Below are positions 57,884 to 64,000 of a stretch of 64,000 nt of DNA, piece by piece (the stretch's first letter is position 1; each line of letters starts with the position of its first letter). The stretch covers positions 654,001-718,000 of the forward strand of contig NZ_AP018558.1 in the NCBI RefSeq assembly GCF_003574215.1, read 5' to 3'. The DNA comes from Hydrogenophilus thermoluteolus (GTDB lineage Bacteria > Pseudomonadota > Gammaproteobacteria > Burkholderiales > Rhodocyclaceae). Under the pieces are notes generated by a model. The model ran no database searches, was not told the origin of the DNA, and saw only the letters and a program-made list of their open reading frames with translations. Position numbers and translations under genes: made by a program.

Positions 57884-60601
57884 ATGCCGCAGTGGTACAT
57901 GATGACCAGCAAAGCGGTGGCGGAATACCTTGGCAGCGACCCAGAACGTGGCTTGCCTTTCGAAAGGGTTGCGGAGCGGCTGCGCCAATACGGCCTCAAC
58001 CAGCTCGATCCCGGAAAACGAGAAGGGTGGTGGGCGCGATTGACGCGGCAGCTCAAAAATCCGCTTCTTTTCGTCCTGCTGGTTGCTGCGGTGGTTGCGT
58101 TTGCACTGGGGGAGCGCGTAGACGCGGCAGTGATTGTCGCCGTTGTTTTGCTTTCGGTGGCAATCGGGCTCTACCAAGAGGGGAAGGCACAACGCGCGCT
58201 CGACGCAGTTGCCGAATTGCTCGCTCCGCAAGCGATCGTGATCCGCGATGGGGTACGGCATGAGATCCCTGCGCGCGATCTCGTGCCGGGTGACCTTATC
58301 TGGGTCGAAGCGGGAATGAGGGTTCCCGCGGACGCGCGACTGGTGGTGGCGAACCGTCTGGCCGTGGATGAAAGCATTCTTACGGGCGAATCGGTTCCTG
58401 TGGAGAAACGGGCAGAACCGCTCTCTATTCCAGATCTACCCTTGGCAGATCAGGACAACTGCCTGTGGTCTGGAACCCTCGTTGTCCGTGGGCAAGCGAC
58501 TGCGCTCGTCTTTGCGACGGGCAAAAACAGCCAGTTGGGAAGGCTGGGACTGATGGTGGGACGGGCAAAGCGAGCAGAGACGCCGTTGATGGAGCGCTTC
58601 TCCCGCTTCTCATGGCAGGTTGCTCTTGCCATTTTGTCGGTTTCAACGCTGCTTTTTGCTTTGGCCGTCTGGGGGCCGGCTCAGGTGCGCTTAGAGGACG
58701 CCTTCATGGCGACGGTGGGTATCGCGGTTGCCGCGATTCCTGAAGGGCTTCCCGCGCTGGTGTTGGTCATTTTGGCAATTGGCGCGGAGCGCCTGGCCAA
58801 GGTCCGTGCGCTGGTGCGCAAGCTTCCTGCGGTGGAGACGTTGGGCGCGGTGACCGTGATCGGATCCGACAAAACGGGGACGCTCACCAAAAACGAGATG
58901 ACCATTACCGATGTGGCTACGCCAAAAGGGTTCTTCAAAAGTAGCGGCGTAGGCTACGCACCCGAGGGTCGATGGCAGCGCAGCGACGATCTCCAGGAAG
59001 GTTCTCTGCCGATTGCCCTTTTTGAAGCGGGCGTGCTCTGTAACGACAGCGCGCTCCAAGTAACACCGGACGGTTCTTTCCGTCCCGTAGGGGATCCACT
59101 TGAAGCGGCAATGATCACCGCGGCGATCAAAGCGGGAATCGTTCCGGAATCGGTCCAGCTCGAATGGCGGCGGGTTGATTCGCTCCCTTTCGATCCAGAG
59201 AAACGCTATATGGTGACGTTGCATCGTCATCGCAACGGCGATACGCTTCTACTCGTCAAAGGGGCGGTAGAGGTGATTGCGCCCCGTTGTCGCGGTGTGT
59301 GTCGCGCGTCGACGTTGGCGGAAATTTCTCGGAGAGCCGATGCACAGCCATTCTCTGATGACCATTGGTTGGCGGTTGCTGAATCGTTCGCGTCAAGAGG
59401 GTTACGCGTCATTGCACTGGCTTGTCGGCAATTGCCTAAACCTGAAGGGGATGAGGTACTCGACGAGCGCGTACTCACCGATCTTCTTTGGCTGGGGTTG
59501 GTTGGGGTACAAGATCCGCCACGGCCTGAGGCGACGCTTGCGGTTGCCGAATGCCTCCGTGCTGGTGTCCGGGTGGTGATGATTACGGGCGACCATCCCA
59601 AAACGGCGCAAGCCGTTGCGCAGTCGTTGGGGCTTGCGCGTGCGAAAGGGAGGCCGCTTATGGGAAGTGAAATCGACCAGCTCGACGATGCCGCACTTGC
59701 TGCGCGACTCAAAGAGACCGACGTGGTGTCCCGTGCAACGCCCGAACACAAGTTGCGACTGGTGAACCTTTGGGTACGAACTGGCGAAATCGTCGCGATG
59801 ACCGGCGATGGGGCCAACGATGCACCTGCGCTTGCTGCAGCCCACGTAGGTATCGCAATGGGGCAACGGGGAACCGATGCAGCGCGTGCAGCGGCAAGTG
59901 TGGTGCTTGCCGATGACAACTTTGCGACGATCGTACGTGCGTTGCGCTGGGGTCGAATTGCTTACGACAATGTGAAAAAAACGCTCCTTTTCATCCTGCC
60001 AACCAACTTTGCACAGGCATTGGTGGTCGGGGTGGCGTTGGTTTTGGGGGAGACATTGCCGATTTCGGCGACGCAGATTCTGTGGGTGAACCTGGTTACC
60101 ACCGTATTGCTGGCGACTCCGCTTGCGTTCGAAAAAGGGGAGCGTCGCGTCATGGAGCGCCCACCGCGCCCCCCCAACGAACCGCTCATCACGCGTTTGA
60201 TCGCCTGGCGCGTTGCTGTGATCGGGATTCTCTTTGCGGCGGTCACCCATCAGGCATTTTTTTGGGCATTGCCTCTGTGGGGAGAGGAGGTGGCCCGCAC
60301 ATTTGCGGTCAATACCCTTGTCGCGATGCAGGTTGCTTACCTTTTTTCGTGTCGAACGTTCGTGGACAACCGGTGGCGAACCCTTTTGGTCGAAGCGCAT
60401 CCCATAATGTATCTCGCAGTGACGGGAATCGTTCTGCTGCAAGGAGTTTTCACTTATGCGCCTCCGCTCCAGGCCCTTTTTGCGACGAACGCGCTTCCGA
60501 TCCCGTTGCTGTTGCTGCTCATGCTGATTACCGTGGTTACATTTTTCGTGACAGAAAGTGAGAAGTGGGTGATGCGTCGCATAGGAGTCACCGTACTATG
60601 A
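57884..60601 (+). CDS. P2-type cation-transporting ATPase
   Basis: A 905-residue P-type ATPase with an N-terminal cation ATPase domain (YLGSDPERGLPFERVAERLRQYGLNQL), TGES (ILTGESVPVEK), M4 motif AAIPEGLPALV, phosphorylation site SDKTGTLTKNE and hinge GDGANDAPAL. Layout matches PMR1/SERCA-like bacterial pumps. M5 reads LPTNFAQAL and M6 NLVTTVLLATPLAFE, so two calcium-site acids of SERCA are replaced (E771 to Q, D800 to T by eye). The ion may not be calcium. ATG 57884 (MPQWYMM) matches family starts; 57857 is an alternative. Confidence 0.88.
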   Translation: MPQWYMMTSKAVAEYLGSDPERGLPFERVAERLRQYGLNQLDPGKREGWWARLTRQLKNPLLFVLLVAAVVAFALGERVDAAVIVAVVLLSVAIGLYQEGKAQRALDAVAELLAPQAIVIRDGVRHEIPARDLVPGDLIWVEAGMRVPADARLVVANRLAVDESILTGESVPVEKRAEPLSIPDLPLADQDNCLWSGTLVVRGQATALVFATGKNSQLGRLGLMVGRAKRAETPLMERFSRFSWQVALAILSVSTLLFALAVWGPAQVRLEDAFMATVGIAVAAIPEGLPALVLVILAIGAERLAKVRALVRKLPAVETLGAVTVIGSDKTGTLTKNEMTITDVATPKGFFKSSGVGYAPEGRWQRSDDLQEGSLPIALFEAGVLCNDSALQVTPDGSFRPVGDPLEAAMITAAIKAGIVPESVQLEWRRVDSLPFDPEKRYMVTLHRHRNGDTLLLVKGAVEVIAPRCRGVCRASTLAEISRRADAQPFSDDHWLAVAESFASRGLRVIALACRQLPKPEGDEVLDERVLTDLLWLGLVGVQDPPRPEATLAVAECLRAGVRVVMITGDHPKTAQAVAQSLGLARAKGRPLMGSEIDQLDDAALAARLKETDVVSRATPEHKLRLVNLWVRTGEIVAMTGDGANDAPALAAAHVGIAMGQRGTDAARAAASVVLADDNFATIVRALRWGRIAYDNVKKTLLFILPTNFAQALVVGVALVLGETLPISATQILWVNLVTTVLLATPLAFEKGERRVMERPPRPPNEPLITRLIAWRVAVIGILFAAVTHQAFFWALPLWGEEVARTFAVNTLVAMQVAYLFSCRTFVDNRWRTLLVEAHPIMYLAVTGIVLLQGVFTYAPPLQALFATNALPIPLLLLLMLITVVTFFVTESEKWVMRRIGVTVL

Positions 60602-61494
60602 TCGAACTGCCAATCCGCTATGTCGAACCCGTCTTTCGTCCGCCATCAGAGGCGAATTCGCTGATTCTTCCCGTTACCGATGGCTGCTCGTGGAATCGGT
60701 GCACTTTTTGTGAGATGTACACGGCGCCACAGAAGAAGTTCCGGGCGCGCAGCGAGGATGAGGTATTGGAAACGATTCGCCGCTGTAGCGAGACGCTCGG
60801 GCCGTACGTCCGTCGTGTCTTCTTGGCCGATGGCGACGCGATGGTGCTACCTACCCGTCGGTTGGTTGCAATCCTGGACGAGCTGAACGCCGCGTTCCCC
60901 AATCTACAACGCGTTTCCAGCTACTGCCTACCCCGCAACCTGCGCAAAAAATCGGTTGCGGAACTCAAATGGCTCGCGGAACGCAAATTGACACTCGTCT
61001 ATGTCGGCGCCGAATCGGGTGACGATACGGTGTTGAAACGGGTCCAGAAAGGAGAAACCTTCGCGACTACCGAAGATGCGCTGCTCAAGCTTGCCGAAGC
61101 CGGCATACGTCGCTCGGTGATGTTTCTTTTAGGGCTGGGTGGCAAGCAACTTTGGGCGCAGCATATCGCGGCAAGCGCGGCGCTAGCGAACCGGACGCAG
61201 CCGGAATATCTTGCGACGCTGGTCGTCTCGTTCCCGCTGGGTAAGGACCGGTTTTTGGCGGCATGGCCCGATTGGGAAGAGCAGGATCTGGTGGGTTTGC
61301 TCAAAGAGATGCGGGCGCTTTTACAGCAACTCGAGCTCAAGCAGACGATCTTTCGTTCCGACCACGCGTCGAATTGGCTCGTGCTCAAGGGAACACTCAA
61401 CAAGGACAAAGCGAAATTGCTGCAACAGGTCGAAGCGGCGCTTGCCGATCCCGCGCATGCGCCGCTGCGGCCAGCGTGGGCAAGAGGGCTGTGA
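60598..61494 (+). CDS. Radical SAM protein of unknown substrate
   Basis: A 298-residue protein whose cluster motif is CSWNRCTFC, i.e. Cx4CxxC rather than CxxxCxxC. That spacing occurs in a known group written 'GC.(H/W)N.C.FC.MY', and the following EMY agrees. An Elp3-like barrel follows: VYVGAESGDDTVLKRVQKGETF and the FLLGLGGKQLW segment. The ATG overlaps the ATPase stop, so the two are cotranscribed. Substrate unknown. Confidence 0.85.
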   Translation: MIELPIRYVEPVFRPPSEANSLILPVTDGCSWNRCTFCEMYTAPQKKFRARSEDEVLETIRRCSETLGPYVRRVFLADGDAMVLPTRRLVAILDELNAAFPNLQRVSSYCLPRNLRKKSVAELKWLAERKLTLVYVGAESGDDTVLKRVQKGETFATTEDALLKLAEAGIRRSVMFLLGLGGKQLWAQHIAASAALANRTQPEYLATLVVSFPLGKDRFLAAWPDWEEQDLVGLLKEMRALLQQLELKQTIFRSDHASNWLVLKGTLNKDKAKLLQQVEAALADPAHAPLRPAWARGL

Positions 61495-61593
61495 TCGAAA
61501 AGCGAAGCAGCGGCACCGGGCGACGGACCCGTATCCTCAGGTAACTTGCCAAAATCCGGTGACGGTGGGTGAAAAGAAAAATGCGCGAGGAAA

Positions 61594-61670
61594 TGGTGGT
61601 GAGGGAGGGAATCGAACCCTCGACCTACGGGTTATGAATCCGTCGCTCTAACCGCCTGAGCTACCTCACC
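61594..61670 (-). tRNA. tRNA-Met (anticodon CAT, elongator type)
   Basis: A 77-nucleotide tRNA. The acceptor GGTGAGG pairs with CCTCACC and ACCA is encoded. The D arm is AGCTCAGGCGGTTAGAGC, and the anticodon loop TTCATAA carries CAT. The T arm is GAGGGTTCGATTCCCTC. It lacks initiator features (no C1-A72 mismatch and no three G-C pairs in the anticodon stem). The anticodon stem ACGGA/CCCGT has an A-C mismatch next to the loop. tRNA-Ile2 with a lysidine-modified CAT is a less likely reading. Confidence 0.9.
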
Positions 61671-61704
61671 ACCGTAGGGGATGCGGCGCATCCGAGAGTC
61701 TGAT

Positions 61705-61734
61705 AATATAGCGGGTTCTTGCAGTTGTTGTCAA
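61705..61734 (-). promoter_or_regulatory. Promoter of tRNA-Met
   Basis: On the minus strand TTGACA (61734-61729), 18 bases and TATATT (61710-61705) lie about 35 bases before the tRNA. It diverges from miaB. Confidence 0.7.
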
Positions 61735-61754
61735 CCCTTGGAGCGTCACCACTC

Positions 61755-63098
61755 ATGAAAAGCGTCTTTATCCGAACCTTCGGTTGCCAGATGAACGAAT
61801 ACGACACCGAAAAGATGCTCGAACTGATGCGAGCCCAGTTCGGTGCGGAGGTCACGGATGATCCCGCGCAAGCCGATCTGATTTTGTTCAATACGTGCTC
61901 GGTGCGCGAGAAGGCGCAGGAGAAGGTTTTTCATGAGTTGGGGCGCGTCAAAGCCCTGAAAAAACAGAAGCCGGGGTTGCTCATCGGGGTAGGCGGTTGC
62001 GTCGCCAGCCAGGAGGGAGAGGCGATCATCGCCCGTGCCCCATACGTCGATCTGGTCTTTGGCCCTCAGACGCTCCACCGCTTGCCCGAACTGATCGCGC
62101 GCCGCCAACAGGAAGGGAAGCCGCAGGTCGATGTTTCGTTTCCCGAACAGGAAAAGTTCGACGCGCTTCCCGAGGCCAAGCGGCACGGCCCAACGGCGTT
62201 CGTTTCGATCATGGAAGGGTGCTCGAAGTATTGCACCTATTGCATCGTGCCCTATACCCGGGGGGACGAGTTTTACCGACCGCTCGAGGAGATCCTGACC
62301 GAAGTGGCGACCCTTGCCGAACAAGGGGTGAAAGAGGTGACGCTCTTGGGGCAAAACGTCAATGCCTGGCACGCGCCGATCGCAGCCGGTAGCCGCGAGA
62401 TCGCCGATTTTGCGTTTCTGCTCGAGTGCGTTGCGGAGATTCCGGGTATCGAACGGATTCGCTATACCACGTCACACCCTCGGGAAATGTCTCCCCGTTT
62501 GATTGCAGCGTATGAACGGATTCCCAAACTGGTCAGCCACTTGCATTTGCCGCTTCAAGCCGGTTCGGACCGTGTGCTCGCGGCGATGAAGCGCGGCTAT
62601 ACCGTTCTCGAATACAAGTCGATCGTGCGCAAACTGCGTGCTGTGCGGCCCGACCTTTCCCTTTCGTCCGATTTTATCGTCGGTTTTCCTGGCGAAACCG
62701 AGGCGGAGTTTCGCAAGACGCTTGCGATCGTCGAGGAGTTGGCGTTCGACACTTCGTTCAGCTTCGTCTTCAGTCCTCGGCCCGGTACGCCAGCGGCGGA
62801 AATGCCCGATCCCGTTCCGCTCGAAGTCAAACAAGGGTGGTTGCGTGAATTGCAAGCGAAAATCGACGCACAGGCCCGCGCCTACAGTGAAGCGATGGTA
62901 GGAACCGTGCAGCGGGTGCTCGTCGAAGGGCCATCGAAGAAGGATCCGAACGAACTTTCTGGGCGGACCGACAACAACCGTGTGGTCAATTTCCCTGCGC
63001 CGGCTCGTCTCATCGGGCAGTTCGTCGATGTCCGGATCACGCAGGCGCTACCCCACAGCTTGCGGGGTGAAGTGTTGGTGCGGGAGTCGGTTGCGTGA
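61755..63098 (+). CDS. miaB: tRNA-2-methylthio-N6-isopentenyladenosine synthase MiaB
   Basis: A 447-residue methylthiotransferase. The N-terminal UPF0004 domain binds an auxiliary cluster with cysteines in RTFGCQMNEYD, NTCSVREKAQEK and GVGGCVASQEG. The radical SAM site is EGCSKYCTYCIVPYTRG. A C-terminal TRAM domain ends the protein. ATG 61755 gives the normal start MKSVFIRTFGC. Its stop overlaps the phoH start (TGATG), the usual miaB-phoH pairing. Confidence 0.96.
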   Translation: MKSVFIRTFGCQMNEYDTEKMLELMRAQFGAEVTDDPAQADLILFNTCSVREKAQEKVFHELGRVKALKKQKPGLLIGVGGCVASQEGEAIIARAPYVDLVFGPQTLHRLPELIARRQQEGKPQVDVSFPEQEKFDALPEAKRHGPTAFVSIMEGCSKYCTYCIVPYTRGDEFYRPLEEILTEVATLAEQGVKEVTLLGQNVNAWHAPIAAGSREIADFAFLLECVAEIPGIERIRYTTSHPREMSPRLIAAYERIPKLVSHLHLPLQAGSDRVLAAMKRGYTVLEYKSIVRKLRAVRPDLSLSSDFIVGFPGETEAEFRKTLAIVEELAFDTSFSFVFSPRPGTPAAEMPDPVPLEVKQGWLRELQAKIDAQARAYSEAMVGTVQRVLVEGPSKKDPNELSGRTDNNRVVNFPAPARLIGQFVDVRITQALPHSLRGEVLVRESVA

Positions 63099-64000
63099 TG
63101 GTCGAGCTCCATTGGCAGGCGCAGCCAGAGGACAACGTCCGACTCTCGAATCTCTGTGGAACGCTCGATGCCAACCTCCGTCAATTGGAGACGGCGTTCG
63201 ACGTGGTCATCCTGCGCCGCAGTCACGACTTTCGCGTTCAGGGCAATGCCGAGACGGTACGGCTCGTCCGTACGGCGCTCGAACGGCTGTGGCAACGTGC
63301 CGGAAAAGCATTGACTTTGGACGACGTGCAACTGGCTTACGTCGAGACGCTCAACTGGCCGGATGAGGCGGAACCCCAAAGTGCGCCAACGCGCTGGACG
63401 CAAGCGGCGCCACGCGCCGAATCGGTGGAGCCCCCAACGGATTTTCCTCCGGAACGGACGGGCGAAGCCCCCGTACTGCGTAGCCGCAAAGGGCGCGTCA
63501 TCGCGCGCACGCCACGTCAAGCGGCATATATCGAGGCGATACGTACGCACGACATCACCTTTGGCATTGGGCCCGCGGGTACCGGCAAAACCTTCCTGGC
63601 GGTGGCATGCGCGGTGGATGCGTTCGAACGCGAACAGGTCGAACGGATCATTTTGACGCGGCCTGCAGTGGAGGCTGGGGAGCGGTTGGGTTTTTTGCCC
63701 GGTGATTTGACCCAAAAGGTGGATCCCTACCTGCGGCCGCTTTACGATGCGCTCTACGATCTCATGGGATCGGAACGCGTTGCGAAGCTCTTTGAACGGG
63801 GTGCGATCGAGATCGCGCCGCTGGCGTTCATGCGGGGGCGCACGCTCAATCATGCCTTTGTCATTCTGGACGAAGCGCAGAACACTACGCCGGAACAGAT
63901 GAAGATGTTTCTGACTCGCATCGGTATCGGGTCGAAAGCGGTGGTGACTGGCGACCTCACGCAGGTCGATTTGCCGCGTGGGGCCAAAAGTGGGCTTGCT
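63098..64000 (+). CDS. phoH: PhoH-like ATPase (3' end outside window)
   Basis: The first 301 residues of a PhoH/YbeZ protein. An N-terminal KH-like region (LCGTLDANLRQLETAFDVVI...FRVQGN) precedes the P-loop ATPase with Walker A GPAGTGKTF (about residue 157), LTRPAVEAGERLGFLPGDL, Walker B FVILDEAQNTTPEQMKMFLTR and GDLTQVDLPRGAKSGL. The frame is open at the window edge. YbeZ partners with the YbeY endoribonuclease, normally encoded next. Confidence 0.95.
   Translation, partial: MVELHWQAQPEDNVRLSNLCGTLDANLRQLETAFDVVILRRSHDFRVQGNAETVRLVRTALERLWQRAGKALTLDDVQLAYVETLNWPDEAEPQSAPTRWTQAAPRAESVEPPTDFPPERTGEAPVLRSRKGRVIARTPRQAAYIEAIRTHDITFGIGPAGTGKTFLAVACAVDAFEREQVERIILTRPAVEAGERLGFLPGDLTQKVDPYLRPLYDALYDLMGSERVAKLFERGAIEIAPLAFMRGRTLNHAFVILDEAQNTTPEQMKMFLTRIGIGSKAVVTGDLTQVDLPRGAKSGLA

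Noticed and set aside
1..64000. CRISPR arrays, prophage genes, toxin-antitoxin or restriction systems
   Set aside because: No regularly spaced repeats, phage structural genes or recognisable defence gene pairs were seen; the only mobile DNA is the IS block at 48.3-52.7 kb.

Overview
This 64 kb window is a stretch of chromosome from a GC-rich, respiratory betaproteobacterium. The gene orders argue for that group: rplM-rpsI-argC-erpA, nadE-glnB, rnr-rlmB next to a tRNA-Leu, miaB-phoH, and a full ccoNOQP/ccoGIS set beside fnr and hemN. The cbb3 oxidase, the SHP/DHC cytochromes, the split proton-translocating transhydrogenase and a PHA synthase would fit an aerobic or microaerobic autotroph of the Hydrogenophilus type, but the genus is a guess from memory and was not tested. 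No rRNA, prophage or CRISPR array is visible.

Layout. 0-4.4 kb: end of a probable membrane glycosyltransferase, then a divergent haem module. The minus strand carries SHP (DUF1924), dihaem cytochrome c and cytochrome b561. The plus strand carries a PepSY protein, an OmpR-type regulator and its histidine kinase. Four TGAAC half-sites lie between them. 4.4-7.7 kb: rplM-rpsI, argC, erpA and an SDR dehydrogenase. 7.8-21.7 kb: a low-oxygen block with ccoI-ccoS, a probable FNR-controlled small RNA, ccoNOQP, ccoG, a FixH protein, a DUF3149 peptide, uspA, phaC, fnr, hemN and a DsbD_2/TauE-like membrane protein. FNR boxes precede the small RNA, ccoN and hemN. 21.8-45.7 kb: housekeeping genes (ppa, nadE-glnB, smr-trxB, maeB, ftsK-lolA-rarA, serS, pntAA-pntAB-pntB, a degenerate PAS-EAL protein, rhlE, an aldo/keto reductase, a lipoprotein, tRNA-Leu(CAG), rnr-rlmB).

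45.8-54.4 kb: an iron-linked region. A consensus promoter with a Fur box in its spacer leads into a 37-residue membrane peptide, an EAL phosphodiesterase with a C-terminal cysteine cluster, a DUF2325 coiled-coil protein and bfd. A 4.3 kb block of three insertion sequences now separates bfd from bfr. Two identical IS701-family copies in opposite orientation flank one IS5-like element, and all junctions are the same TTAA tetranucleotide. Beyond bfr lie a second likely Fur box, a DUF6746-like periplasmic protein and an outer-membrane beta-barrel protein.

54.4-64 kb: an MscK-like mechanosensitive channel, a P2-type cation ATPase with altered ion-site residues, a radical SAM protein, tRNA-Met(CAT), miaB and a phoH gene that runs off the window.

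The strongest candidates for something undescribed are the FNR-driven small RNA immediately upstream of the cbb3 operon (10588-10670) and the Fur-controlled operon linking c-di-GMP turnover, DUF2325 and bacterioferritin iron release. The TTAA-stacked IS cluster is the clearest structural oddity.
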